DNA from: CAWJLS01 sp963843755
GTDB taxonomy: Bacteria; Acidobacteriota; Thermoanaerobaculia; Multivoradales; DATKCC01
Reading direction: 5' to 3'
Assembly (NCBI GenBank): GCA_963843755.1
Contig: CAWJLS010000010.1
Coordinates: 124,001 to 188,000, forward strand
Length of the DNA: 64,000 bases
Both the position numbers and the translations under genes were made by a program. The notes under the pieces were generated by a model. It was given only the letters and a program-made list of their open reading frames with translations, searched no databases and was not told the DNA's origin. Position 1 is the stretch's first letter; each line of letters begins with the position of its first letter. Positions 34,966 through 43,683 of the stretch are shown in pieces.

Positions 34966-35265
34966 ATGCCGAGACGAGGAAGACGAGAACGTCGGATCGA
35001 GTGCTTCGAGATCGACGCGCAGGTGTTCGACACGGCGAACCTGCGAGATCCGGAGACGGTGCCCGATCTCGAGCAGACCCTCGCCGGTTTGGGCGCGATT
35101 CCGGCGGGCGCGCGGAAGCGGGGACAGACGGTCGTCTACTGCGTCGAGGTGACCAACCCCGATCTGGAGCTTGACGAGGTCGTCCAGGCGTTCGCGAACG
35201 CGGGGCTCATGGCGTGGCCGCAATCCAGAGGAGCATCCCATGAGCGAAAAGAAGTCGACCCCTGA
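34966..35265 (+). CDS. Small uncharacterised protein upstream of Tat-exported protein
   Basis: A 99-residue protein starting at ATG 34966 with GAGGCGGGGA upstream. It opens with a very basic stretch (MPRRGRRERRIECFEID), then an acidic central part and VYCVEVTNPDLELDEVVQAF. I recognise no family. Its last 26 bases overlap the start of the Tat-signal gene, so the two are probably co-translated and may be functional partners, such as a cytosolic chaperone or regulator for the exported protein. That is inference only. Confidence 0.55.
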   Translation: MPRRGRRERRIECFEIDAQVFDTANLRDPETVPDLEQTLAGLGAIPAGARKRGQTVVYCVEVTNPDLELDEVVQAFANAGLMAWPQSRGASHERKEVDP

Positions 35266-36271
35266 GAACCTGAGCCGTCGCACCTTGCTCGCCACGGGTG
35301 GAGCCGGGCTCGCCGGAGCGACTCTCGGCCTCACCGGAGCCGTCGGCGCGAGCCCTCTGGGCGGAGCCGAGCGAATGATCGTCCCGCCGAGCCAGGGACC
35401 GTCGCTCGAGCAGAACGTCCTTCTGCAACCGGGCCTGTTCCGCCTGTTCGGATCTCACGACGACGAGGTCGTCTCGGCCGCACCGTGGGCCTTCGGCCCG
35501 GAGGTCGGTCGCTGGTTCAAGGACCTGAGACATCCCGTTGCGGCGACCCCCGAAGAGATCGAGCGGTGGATTGAGGGACAGCCTGCCAAGGGCAACCCGC
35601 CCCTCGCCGCCCTCCGGAAGGCCAAGCTCCAGGGCGGTCCCAACCTCAACCAGGTCGTGGGCGACAGTCTGCGATCGATCCTCCAACACGGTGAGCTGGA
35701 TCTGAGCTTGGACTTCCGGTATCCCGCCAACCTGGAGAACCAGGAAGGGGTATCTCTCCCGCTCCTGGGTGCCTCTGGCGTGGTGTTCCCCGGTCGGGAA
35801 CTGCCGACGCCGAGTCTTCCTGGGCTCGATCTCCCGGTTCCCGGGGTCCCGGGCACGATCGTGCCGGAGGAAGACGCGATCATCAGCGTCACGCTCTACG
35901 GCTGGCGGCTCCAGTTCCGGACCGACGTTCCCCATCCCTTCGGCTGGTGCGAATCCCACTCCGTGAGCCACTTCCACGTCGAGCTCTTCCGTGAAACGAG
36001 CCCCGGTCGCTACACCTACGTGATGAACTTCCACCTGGGTGCGTACACCAACAGCGCGGGCCAGGTCTGCTTCGTGCTGTGGGAGAACGTCCTGTGGGGC
36101 CTGTGCCAGAAGATCTGTTCGCCGACGTACGACGACCTGGTCGAGATGTTCAAGGTCATGTTGACCATCGCGGCCATCGTCGCCGGCGTGGCGCTCGCGG
36201 GCTGGATCATCGCCGCCATCGCGGGCGCCGCTGCAGGTGCACTCTGGATCCCGCTGCTGGCGCTGGCGTAG
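35240..36271 (+). CDS. Tat-exported protein with hydrophobic C-terminal tail
   Basis: A 343-residue protein. ATG 35240 follows AGAGGAG. The twin-arginine signal is LSRRTLLATGGAGLAGATLG. The middle contains a Pro/Leu/Gly-rich linker (LPTPSLPGLDLPVPGVPG) and a folded-looking segment with VTLYGWRLQFRTDVP. The last ~35 residues are almost entirely Ala, Ile, Gly and Leu (TIAAIVAGVALAGWIIAAIA), enough for a transmembrane hairpin or anchor. No family is recognised. The Tat signal suggests export in folded form, and the tail suggests it stays membrane-bound or inserts into a membrane. A bacteriocin-like role is conceivable but unsupported. Confidence 0.7.
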   Translation: MSEKKSTPENLSRRTLLATGGAGLAGATLGLTGAVGASPLGGAERMIVPPSQGPSLEQNVLLQPGLFRLFGSHDDEVVSAAPWAFGPEVGRWFKDLRHPVAATPEEIERWIEGQPAKGNPPLAALRKAKLQGGPNLNQVVGDSLRSILQHGELDLSLDFRYPANLENQEGVSLPLLGASGVVFPGRELPTPSLPGLDLPVPGVPGTIVPEEDAIISVTLYGWRLQFRTDVPHPFGWCESHSVSHFHVELFRETSPGRYTYVMNFHLGAYTNSAGQVCFVLWENVLWGLCQKICSPTYDDLVEMFKVMLTIAAIVAGVALAGWIIAAIAGAAAGALWIPLLALA

Positions 36272-36510
36272 AGAGCGCCGATCTCCGGGCCGATCTCCGG
36301 GTGAAGCGCGGTGGGGTGGGTGGCTCCGGCGAGAGCACCCCGCCCCACTTGGATGGAGCCCTTCGGCCGCACGATCGACGCGGCCAAGAAGTACGTGGTG
36401 TCGAGCACCCCGGCGACGCGTGCCGGGTGAGTGGAGGTGGGCCTCCGTCGAGGACGCTCAAGTTACGGAGGCAGTCGCCCGCGAGTTCACTTTTGTGTCA
36501 ACCTCGCGAA

Positions 36511-36669
36511 ATGCGGCAGGTTCGCTTCTACCGTACGCACGCGGGGCATTGCCCAGTGGAGGAGTTCCTCGACAATCTGCCCAGCAAGAAGGCGCAGAAG
36601 GTAGTCTGGGTCCTTCGGCTGATCGAGGAGTGGGCGGAAGGCCCATGGGCCAGAAGGAAACGGCCATGA
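36511..36669 (+). pseudogene. Truncated HigB/RelE-like toxin
   Basis: Reads VRFYRTHAGHCPVEEFLDNLPSKKAQKVVWVLRLIEE, the N-terminal half of Gp49/HigB-family ribonuclease toxins. It then diverges and stops after 52 residues, where the family usually runs to ~100-115. The catalytic C-terminal strands are missing, so it should be inactive. Its TGA overlaps the antitoxin start as ATGA, so the deletion spared the junction. Confidence 0.72.
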
Positions 36670-36971
36670 GTGACGTGAAGCGGTACGCAGAGGATCGCGC
36701 TCGACAGGACCCGGAGTTTGCCGAGGGATTCGAAGCCGGGTACGAGGAGCTCAAGGTGGGCATCTTGCTACGGCAGGCGCGCAAGAAGGCCGGTTTGACC
36801 CAGGAACAGGTGGCCGACCGGCTCAACACCAAGAAGTCGGCGATCAGCCGGATCGAGAACCATGCGGGAGACATCCGACTCTCGACGATCGGGCGCTACG
36901 CTCGGGCCCTCGGATGGACCGTCTCGATCGACCTTCAACCGCCCGGCAAGCAACGACGCCAAGCAGTGTGA
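36666..36971 (+). CDS. higA: HigA-type XRE antitoxin
   Basis: A 101-residue DNA-binding protein with a helix-turn-helix at ~36-90: LLRQARKKAGLTQEQVADRLNTKKSAISRIEN. It would repress its own operon and neutralise HigB. Since the toxin gene ahead of it is cut short, it is now an orphan antitoxin. It may still regulate transcription or protect against a related toxin elsewhere. Start ATG 36666 sits in an ATGA overlap. It ends where a minus-strand oxidase fragment begins. Confidence 0.82.
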   Translation: MSDVKRYAEDRARQDPEFAEGFEAGYEELKVGILLRQARKKAGLTQEQVADRLNTKKSAISRIENHAGDIRLSTIGRYARALGWTVSIDLQPPGKQRRQAV

Positions 36972-37440
36972 TGCCTCCGTGGAGCCCGTGGCGGAACGCC
37001 TGGCCGCCGATCCCACCCACCGACAGCGTGCCACCGACCCGCAGGCCCAGGTAATCCGTCAAGGTGGGCGGGCTGAGCCCGGAGGGCAAGGTCGCCTCCA
37101 GCACCTCGAGCCAGCTCGCCCCGGCCTCGACCCACACCCCGTCCGGTCCGACCGGACCGATCGACCGGAGCGTCGCCATGTCGATCACCACGCCGGCCGC
37201 CACCTGGGCCTGGCCGAAGGTGCTGTGGCTGTCGCCCACCGCCCCCATCCCGGCGATGTGCAGGCCCAGCTCGCGCACGAAGCGGACCATCTTCGCCACA
37301 TCCTCCACCGAGCCCGGGCGCAGCACCGCATAAGGCTGGCGGGAGATCAGGTGCCCGAAGTCGTCCGCCGCCTCATTGAGCACACTGCCGGCGAGGATCA
37401 ACTCCCCGTCGAGCGGCGGTACGGCGGCAACGCAGTCTTC
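36965..37440 (-). pseudogene. N-terminal fragment of FAD-linked oxidase
   Basis: The minus strand reads DGELILAGSVLNEAADDFGH, then AVLRPGSVEDVAKMVRFVRELGLHIAGMGAVGDSHSTFGQ and LRVGGTLSVGGIGGQAFRHG. This is the FAD_binding_4 (PCMH-type) domain of oxidases such as cytokinin dehydrogenase. There is no clear start. The sequence is cut off near 36965, before the substrate domain, where the higA gene ends. The joint suggests a deletion or insertion between the two. Confidence 0.75.
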
Positions 37441-37772
37441 CTCCGAGGAGGCCGTTCGTGTCTCATGTAGCGCCGGGGTAGCGCAGCCAGCAGCATGCGC
37501 TCTACCGATAGGTCGCCCCGCCTACCGGAGACAGCGAAGTTCGTCTGTTCTCCGGGCGAGGTCTATCCGGACAGTGAAGAACCGGCCAAATCCGAATACG
37601 AGTTGGAGAAACGCGAGAGAGTTCGCGGGTTAAGGCTCTTGCCGACCCGTTAGTAGTTGCCTCGGCGCTGCAGCTCTGGTACATTGTCGTAACTCAGGAG
37701 CTTGATTGCGATGGGCGGCGTATGGAGGCCCCAACTGTGGTCAGGTGCGTTGGAGCCTGCATTATGTAGGCG
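37441..37772. other. Intergenic region, A/T-richer than surroundings
   Basis: Composition shifts here from the very high GC on the left to the mixed composition of the next gene. I see no gene, clear promoter or terminal repeat in it. It presumably contains the left boundary of acquired DNA. Confidence 0.4.
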
Positions 37773-39356
37773 ATGCGCCAATCACCCAACCGTGGCTCTG
37801 TGCGCCTCTATCTCCGGACAATAGGATTATCCTACGAACTTTCCCAGAGGGATAACAGCATGCAGGTACTTGGCGATCTCCTCAAACTGCCGAGCGACTC
37901 AAGCATACCCCTGCCATGGTGGCACAGGGCGCCCCTCGGTCTAATCCACGACACGACGATCCACGTTGCGATTACAGAGCCTGGGCAAAGGCCAGTTGGT
38001 GATCTATTGGTATCAGTACTCGACTGTGGCAAGTGGCCATGGATGTTCCAGGTAAATTGCCAGCACATGGACCAACCCGGCGTGTTGGCGAAGGCCTTTT
38101 CTGCCACACCTCAGTTGAACATTGCTCTTGCAGAGGCTGCGACGATCCTCGCTGCCAGGACGACGAATAACCAAGATGACCTATCGCGTATTCATGACCT
38201 GTCCTTGATCTGTGAGCCTCCTGGAAGCGTGACGCTCAAGACCCCTGATGTATTTCTCGACTCCGAAGTTGAGGCGACACTGAGGGAGCTCAGATTCCAG
38301 TCGATCAGCATTGATCGCGCTGATCTTCCTCCGCTCGTGTGGACGGACGTCGGCCGGATCGCTCATGGATGGATTGACAACGTAGACTGGAGAGGGTATG
38401 GCTTCAGGGAGAGGTTCGAGTCGGGCCCGATGGAAGCCGTCGACATTGACAGGGCTGTTGTATCCGCAGACACACGCCAGCGGGTCCTGCGGTTCGTATT
38501 TCCCTACAAGGGTGCTCGGACTGTGTCAATTGAGCACCGTGATGATCCAGGGATCCTTGCGAAGCTCACAGAGGCCATAATGGATTGCGATCTCAATATA
38601 CTCTCCGCCTTTCTGCGACGTGGCGGGGCGGAAAGAGGGAATGCGTTGCTGGTCGCGGCTTGTGAACCGCTTCCGGGAACTGTAGCGGACAAGCAGGGCT
38701 TCGAAGAGAAGCTCCACTCGAACATTCGAGATCTTCCCCATTGGTTTCGAGCTCAGGCAAGGATTCTGGAAGCTCGTGAAGCCCATAAGACCATCTACCC
38801 GCAGCATCCAGACGACGTTGTGGCTCGAGCGCCCGACCGTCTCCGGAGGGTGGTGCGAAGCTACCGAGCTGCTTTCTCGAAGGATGGTCAGATTCCAGTG
38901 TTCGTGTCAAGGCGGTTCCTCGATGAGGATCGGAGGTACGCTCAGATCGTGCGTGAGGTGCATGGCGCCCTCGAAAGGAACGGTTGTCAGCCAGTAGAAG
39001 CCAAAATAACGACTGAGGACCGTCTAACCACACCAGACGAGGTCGAAGCCACGATGTGGGCGTGTAAAGCTGCAATTGTGCTTATCGCAGGCGGAGGCGA
39101 GCTTGAAAAAGACGAAAGCTTTAGTGCGAACTTGGCTCAGGAGTATGGTTTCTTTCGCGGTCAGGGCAAACCAATTCTTCCTCTGATTGAGAAAGGCTAT
39201 CGGACCGCGGTCCAAGAGCGGTGGACGAATCCTATCGGTGGACTCAATTTTCCGCATTTCTCCAATGGGATAGAGGCATTCGACAAGGAGAGCACGACGT
39301 CAATCGAGCGGCTGGTTACGGACTGGCTGGACCAGTGGGTGAGTCGTCGGCGCTAG
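37773..39356 (+). CDS. ACT-ACT-TIR-like protein, candidate defence or nucleotide-signalling effector
   Basis: A 527-residue protein in DNA close to half A/T, unlike its neighbours. Residues ~60-130 (HVAITEPG, VNCQHMDQPGVLAKAF) and ~245-310 (RFVFPYKGARTVSIEHRDDPGILAKLTEAI) look like ACT ligand-binding domains with their D-x-PG-[IV]-[LV] turns. Residues ~375-500 look like a TIR-like fold: opening strand IPVFVSRRF, CKAAIVLIAGGGE, and NLAQEYGFFRGQGKPILPL, where related domains carry their catalytic Glu. TIR-like domains often cleave NAD+ or bind nucleotides; the ACT pair would sense a small molecule. ATG 37860, after AGAGGG, is an alternative start. Fragments of mobile DNA lie on its right. Confidence 0.65.
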   Translation: MRQSPNRGSVRLYLRTIGLSYELSQRDNSMQVLGDLLKLPSDSSIPLPWWHRAPLGLIHDTTIHVAITEPGQRPVGDLLVSVLDCGKWPWMFQVNCQHMDQPGVLAKAFSATPQLNIALAEAATILAARTTNNQDDLSRIHDLSLICEPPGSVTLKTPDVFLDSEVEATLRELRFQSISIDRADLPPLVWTDVGRIAHGWIDNVDWRGYGFRERFESGPMEAVDIDRAVVSADTRQRVLRFVFPYKGARTVSIEHRDDPGILAKLTEAIMDCDLNILSAFLRRGGAERGNALLVAACEPLPGTVADKQGFEEKLHSNIRDLPHWFRAQARILEAREAHKTIYPQHPDDVVARAPDRLRRVVRSYRAAFSKDGQIPVFVSRRFLDEDRRYAQIVREVHGALERNGCQPVEAKITTEDRLTTPDEVEATMWACKAAIVLIAGGGELEKDESFSANLAQEYGFFRGQGKPILPLIEKGYRTAVQERWTNPIGGLNFPHFSNGIEAFDKESTTSIERLVTDWLDQWVSRRR

Positions 39357-39542
39357 AGAAGGCGATTCTCGGCGGCGAGATCCCAGAAGGTAACTGGAAG
39401 CGGTTCGCCTCACGGAGTTGTTCACCAGGGTACAAGAGGATAGCGGAGCGACAAAGGGATTCTCTCCAACTTCGTGGTACGAACTTCGGTGCGAGGATAA
39501 GCTGCTCATTCTGCTTATGAATGGTACTTCTAAGCTAGTGCG

Positions 39543-40085
39543 TCAGGCCCCGGTTGCGATTTGTCCTAGTTGGTGTTTGGGGTCGCGGTGTGTTGTTAAT
39601 TGGTGTGCGAGGTTTCTGAGGCGCCGCTTGAGCGGTTGGTGAGGCTTGTTTCGTCGGACTGGGTGGACGGGTCCTTGGAGGGCAGCGAAGGCTCTCGGAA
39701 GCAGCTCGAAGGAGCCGGCGAGGAGTCGCAGGTAGAGGGGATCGTGGAGGTTGTGGACGAGGAGTGCTTCGGCGGGGAGATCTTCGAGATCTTTTCCGAG
39801 GTTCTTGTGGCCGGTGCGTCGTCGCAGTCGGCGTGCGTTTTGTCCGAAGAGGTGCTCGAGGGCGTTGTTGGTTCGGTCGACGACCCGGAGGATCCGCCCG
39901 TCAGAGTCCTCGATGGTGGGGTGACCGAAGAGCTGATCGCCGATGCGGTCGAGCTGTTCGAGGAGGGTCTTCCTGGCTTGGTGCATGTGGCCTTGACTGT
40001 TCGGGAGGCGGTCGCGCAGCAGGGTGCGATAGCGCTCGAAGCGCTCTTGGACGGGGTCGGGTGCAACTCGTTGGACGGATGACAC
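39543..40085 (-). pseudogene. Transposase C-terminal remnant
   Basis: A 180-codon minus-strand frame with good coding character: RTNNALEHLFGQNARRLRRRTGHKNLGKDL and LPAEALLVHNLHDPLYLRLLAGSFELLPRAFAAL. This resembles the C-terminal part of DDE transposases with an RRTG element. The catalytic N-terminal half is missing, and no paired terminal repeats were found. It abuts the cut end of an ADP-ribosylglycohydrolase gene, which it probably disrupted. Family assignment is tentative. Confidence 0.55.
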
Positions 40086-40470
40086 CCAAATGGCCCTGGA
40101 CCTGGCCGAAACGCTGCTCGCGAACGGGCACGTTCAGCAGGATCACCTGGCGCGGCGGTTCGCTAGCAGCTACCGCTGGAGCCGGGGCTATGGTCCGGGA
40201 ACGGCGCGCCTGCTCAGGCGGATCCGGGCGGGGGAACCCTGGCAGGACGCCGCCCGGTCTGCCTATCGGGGGGGCTCCTGGGGCAACGGGGCTGCCATGC
40301 GGGCTCCTGTCGTGGGCGTTTTCTACGCAGCACGTCCCGAGATGGTGAACGACGCAGCCGTGGTCTCAGCGGAGGGCCTCCAAGTACCTGGTCCCTGGCG
40401 ATCGGCTCGCGCGCGTCTTCGCACGGTCGACGGAATGAACCGAAGACGGGCACGTATCGCAAGTCGATGA
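40066..40470 (+). pseudogene. Internal fragment of ADP-ribosylglycohydrolase
   Basis: The plus strand reads WTDDTQMALDLAETLLANGH, then RGYGPGTARLLRRIRAGEPW and GGSWGNGAAMRAPVVGVFY, the family's metal-site TDDT and substrate-loop GNGAAMR segments. The N-terminus is replaced by the transposase remnant. Homology is lost after ~40377 (VSAEGLQVPG). The frame then runs on to 40470, so C-terminal metal ligands are missing and it should be inactive. Confidence 0.75.
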
Positions 40471-40919
40471 ACCCTCTGAGACGCCACGCCACCCTGCTCG
40501 CCCGATACTGCTTCGGTGGGCTCTTCGGGATCCTCACCTTGCAGGCCGCCCTGGCGCTGCTCCAAGGGGAGCCGGACTACTTCAACTTTTTCCGTCAGCC
40601 GGTTTCCTCGCTCGTGGCGCTCGTCGTCGGCCTCGGCGGGCTCCTCCTTTCGATCTTCTGGCCTTCAGGGCGCGACGTGAGGAGCAAGCGTTGGCGTCGC
40701 TCCAAGGGGTCGGTCATTCAGCGCACGGACGAGGGGCTCCCTGGCCGCAACGATCCTTGCCACTGCGGGAGTGGGCGCAAGTACAAGAAGTGCTGCCTGC
40801 GTTCGGACGAGGAAGCCCTGCGCGAGGCCCGGCTTTCGCGCCAGAGCGCTCAGCTCAATCGAAGCCATGGCGTGACCTCCGGCGCCGGGATGGCGGACCG
40901 AGGGCTGCGCGGGCGGTGA
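40467..40919 (+). CDS. Small membrane protein with SEC-C zinc motif
   Basis: A 150-residue protein. Hydrophobic segments lie at ~12-32 and ~46-66. The cytosolic part has GRNDPCHCGSGRKYKKCCL at ~93-111, the SEC-C zinc-binding motif (C-x-C-x8-C-C form) first known from SecA C-termini and used in many otherwise unrelated proteins. The ~40 C-terminal residues are low in features. It follows the glycohydrolase fragment with a 4-base overlap of no evident meaning. Confidence 0.72.
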   Translation: MNPLRRHATLLARYCFGGLFGILTLQAALALLQGEPDYFNFFRQPVSSLVALVVGLGGLLLSIFWPSGRDVRSKRWRRSKGSVIQRTDEGLPGRNDPCHCGSGRKYKKCCLRSDEEALREARLSRQSAQLNRSHGVTSGAGMADRGLRGR

Positions 40920-40943
40920 CTTCGTTGGACACTCCCGATCGCC

Positions 40944-41477
40944 ATGTGGCGTAGGCGCCCGAGGCTCCGTTGGAAGGAGCCATTCGACTACCGACGCGAG
41001 CAGATGGTCGAGGCGATGAGGGGGCAGGGCTGGTCCCTGTGGCGCTGGACGATGCTGTGGACCGGGGCACCCCTGGTGGTCCTGACTCTCCTTGTCTCCT
41101 GGACCGTTCCCTCCGTGGGGCCGAAAGACGTCTTGCTGACCGCCTGCCTGGGGTTCCTCTTCGGCACGTTCCTCTATTTCCTCTTCTTGGCCGGCTCGTT
41201 CTACCCGCGGAGGTTCGTCCTCGATCGCACCAAGCTCGTCATCCGGACTGGGACTGGAAAGAGCGTTGTGCGGCTCGATCGAGTCAGGTCCTGCGAGGCG
41301 TGGTGGAGCCGGTACGGTGAGGGTGAGGAGACCGGGCTCTGGTCGCTGCAACTCTTCGGTGAGTCTCGACGCGTGTTGGCCGAGGTCCCCGTCCCCTCGC
41401 CGACGGGCCTCGACGCCGTGCGTGATCTGCTCCGGCAGAGCTCGATCGAGTGCCGGGTCGATGACAGGATGTCGTGA
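40944..41477 (+). CDS. Uncharacterised membrane protein, PH-like C-terminal part
   Basis: A 177-residue protein with two adjacent membrane segments (~40-58 and ~67-90). A beta-rich C-terminal part follows (RRFVLDRTKLVIRTGTGKSVVRLDRVRSCEAW), with the strand pattern seen in bacterial PH/YcxB-like domains. No catalytic residues stand out. It begins 24 bases after the SEC-C gene and runs in the same direction. Confidence 0.65.
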   Translation: MWRRRPRLRWKEPFDYRREQMVEAMRGQGWSLWRWTMLWTGAPLVVLTLLVSWTVPSVGPKDVLLTACLGFLFGTFLYFLFLAGSFYPRRFVLDRTKLVIRTGTGKSVVRLDRVRSCEAWWSRYGEGEETGLWSLQLFGESRRVLAEVPVPSPTGLDAVRDLLRQSSIECRVDDRMS

Positions 41478-41534
41478 CGCGGAGAGGGCTACGATTGGGT
41501 CGGTCAGGGACCCCCCAGCCCCCAGAGAACGACG

Positions 41535-42008
41535 ATGCCAGTGATCGAGCTAGAGCACGAGATCTTCGCCCCGATCGAACGGGTCTTCGACCTTGCCCGC
41601 TCGGTCGACCTCCATGTCCGCTCCGCGAGCCAGACGCGGGAGAGAGTCGTGGGCGGTGTGACCACTGGGCTGCTCGGGCTCGGCGACTGTGTCACCTTTC
41701 GGGGCAAGCACTTCGGCCTCTGGTTCGAGCTGACGGCCACGATCGACGCGTTCGATCGCCCTTGGCACTTTCGAGATCGAATGGTCGAGGGCATCTTTGC
41801 CCGGCTGACCCACGATCACGCGTTTCGACAGGAGGGGACGGCGACGGTCCTGTGTGATCGGATCGACTTCCGCTCGCCGCTCGGTCCGGCGGGGCGGCTG
41901 GCGGATGGGCTGTTCGTCCGCCCCCATCTCGAGAGGTTCTTGCGGAGACGGGCCGAGGTCATCAAGTCCGTGGCGGAGTCTGAGGAATGGCGTGAATTCC
42001 TCGACTGA
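41535..42008 (+). CDS. SRPBCC (START-like) ligand-binding protein
   Basis: A 157-residue single-domain protein that opens IELEHEIFAPIERVFDLARSVDLH, the usual first strand and helices of the SRPBCC/polyketide-cyclase-like superfamily. It ends with the long C-terminal helix RPHLERFLRRRAEVIKSVAE. The fold encloses a hydrophobic pocket; the ligand is unknown. ATG 41535 is the start that gives the normal N-terminus. Confidence 0.8.
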   Translation: MPVIELEHEIFAPIERVFDLARSVDLHVRSASQTRERVVGGVTTGLLGLGDCVTFRGKHFGLWFELTATIDAFDRPWHFRDRMVEGIFARLTHDHAFRQEGTATVLCDRIDFRSPLGPAGRLADGLFVRPHLERFLRRRAEVIKSVAESEEWREFLD

Positions 42009-42019
42009 CGGTGTCCTTC

Positions 42020-42439
42020 TCAGAGTGCATCGTCCAGGTCGATCACGAGCTCGCGCGGCGTGACGGCCGGGACGGGGGCGTGCTCGAAGTCGTCGAGGTT
42101 GCGGGTGACGATCTGGTCGCAGTGTGCTCGCTCCGCGGCGGCGGCTACGACCGCGTCCTCGAAGTCGTCCATGTCCAAGCTCCGCGCCCGGAGGAGGACG
42201 TCCCGGCCTTCGGAGACAATGTCCAGCTCTCCGAGGATCCAGTCGACTGCTTTCTCCGCGGCGCCACGCCCGGAGAACTTGGAGACGATGTAGTCGATGG
42301 TGGTGATCGCGTGGCCGGCGACCGTGCCTTCGAGCTCTCCGCCGGCGATCCGGCTGAGTACGTCAGCCGAGTCGGCGTAGTGAGGCTCGCGGCGCTGGAT
42401 GACGTCCAGAAGGACGTCCAGGTCGACGAGGACGTTCAC
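42020..42439 (-). CDS. PIN-domain toxin (VapC-like)
   Basis: A 139-residue PIN-fold ribonuclease candidate. Acidic positions expected for metal binding are in VLVDLDVLLDVI (N-terminal strand) and MDDFEDAVVAAAAERAHCDQIVTRNLDDF. It would cleave RNA when free of its antitoxin. Its start overlaps the antitoxin stop as ATGA. Its 3' end faces the SRPBCC gene across 11 bases. Confidence 0.85.
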   Translation of the reverse strand: MNVLVDLDVLLDVIQRREPHYADSADVLSRIAGGELEGTVAGHAITTIDYIVSKFSGRGAAEKAVDWILGELDIVSEGRDVLLRARSLDMDDFEDAVVAAAAERAHCDQIVTRNLDDFEHAPVPAVTPRELVIDLDDAL

Positions 42440-42678
42440 TCGTGCTTGCCGAGGAGGTGGTTGTGGTAGAGCGCCCGGGCGTCGAAATCCGACGGGACGA
42501 GGCCGGAGATCTTCTCGACGGACGGATGGATGGGACGCCCCGTGGCTCCCTCGCGAAGTCGCGTCAGGTACCGGTTGAGGACGTCGGTTACCGTCAGTTG
42601 GTGCTCGGCCGCGTAGCGCTTGACGAACTCCAGGTTCTCGCGGGGCAGGCGGACGGTCAGCTTCGTGCGGTCTCCCAT
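42436..42678 (-). CDS. Antitoxin partner of PIN toxin (DUF6364-like)
   Basis: An 80-residue protein opening TKLTVRLPRENLEFVKRYAAEHQLTVTDVLNRYL, a ribbon-helix-helix-like DNA-binding start. Its tail, with HPSVEKISGLVP, would wrap the toxin. GGAGAT lies upstream of ATG 42678. First gene of the pair, so it probably autoregulates. Confidence 0.82.
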   Translation of the reverse strand: MGDRTKLTVRLPRENLEFVKRYAAEHQLTVTDVLNRYLTRLREGATGRPIHPSVEKISGLVPSDFDARALYHNHLLGKHE

Positions 42679-42766
42679 CGGTGGATCTCCTGTACGGCTA
42701 CTCTAGCCACTCTGTACGGCAGGCTTGGGGTCGGGCGCGGCCGGTCCCACCCGCTAGAATCGCGCG

Positions 42767-43648
42767 ATGTCAGAGGAGCGCAAGGGGGAGCTGTTCATCG
42801 CCGGCAGCGGGGTCCTCTGGAGCTTCTTCCCGATCGTTACCGCCCTGTCCGTGGCGGGGACGACGCCGCTCGCATCCCTCGGGTGGACGACGCTGTTCGC
42901 GACGCTCTTCTTCGCGGCGCTGATGGCGAAGCGGAGGAAGTGGGCTGAGCTCAAGAACCGCAGGGCGCTCGGCTACATGGTCTGGGTGTCGCTCTTCATC
43001 GGGCTCTATTACGGGTTCATCTTCTTCGGCCTCGAGTTCACCAGCCCGGGAAACGCGAGCTTGATCGGGCTGACGGAGGTCTTCTACTCCTTCCTCCTGT
43101 TCAACGTCTGGCACAGACAGTACTTTGCGAGACAGCACATTCTGGGAGCGTTGCTGACGCTTCTCGGTGCGGCGATCGTACTTCTGCCGAACGTGCACCA
43201 GGCGAACCCCGGAGACCTGCTGATCCTGGTCGGGACGGCCATGGCGCCGCTGGGCAACTACTTCCAGCAGAAGGCGCGAAAGGAGATCTCCAGCGAGACG
43301 ATGATGTTCTTCCGCAGCGTCATGTCCGCGCCGACGATCCTTCTCTTGGCGTACCTGCTCGGTGACTCCATCTCCCTCGCCGCCTTGCGCCCGGTCTGGA
43401 TCCTGGTGGCGATCAACGGCTTCCTCCTGTTCGGCCTCTCGAAGATCTTCTGGATCGAGGGCATCCACCGCATCTCGGTGACCAAAGCCGATGCGATGTG
43501 CGGCTTCGAGCCGCTGCTGACCCTTCTGCTCGCCTGGATGATCCTGGGGACCGCGCCGACGATGTTCCAACTCCTGTCGTTCGTTCCCCTCCTCTTCGGG
43601 ATGCTGCTCTTGACCTATCGTCGGAGGGGAGAGGCGGTACCGGCCTGA
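42767..43648 (+). CDS. EamA-type DMT-superfamily transporter
   Basis: A 293-residue membrane protein with about ten hydrophobic helices arranged as two EamA repeats. The first covers FIAGSGVLWSFFPIVTAL to AAIVLLPNV and the second LLILVGTAMAPLGNYF to the end. Each repeat has the helix pattern of metabolite exporters. FTSPGNASLIGLTEVFYSFLLF and TKADAMCGFEPLLTLLLAW are the paired membrane signatures. Substrate unknown. Confidence 0.87.
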   Translation: MSEERKGELFIAGSGVLWSFFPIVTALSVAGTTPLASLGWTTLFATLFFAALMAKRRKWAELKNRRALGYMVWVSLFIGLYYGFIFFGLEFTSPGNASLIGLTEVFYSFLLFNVWHRQYFARQHILGALLTLLGAAIVLLPNVHQANPGDLLILVGTAMAPLGNYFQQKARKEISSETMMFFRSVMSAPTILLLAYLLGDSISLAALRPVWILVAINGFLLFGLSKIFWIEGIHRISVTKADAMCGFEPLLTLLLAWMILGTAPTMFQLLSFVPLLFGMLLLTYRRRGEAVPA

Positions 43649-43683
43649 GCGCGCACCTGGTTGGCGCAGCGGGATTGCGGGCG

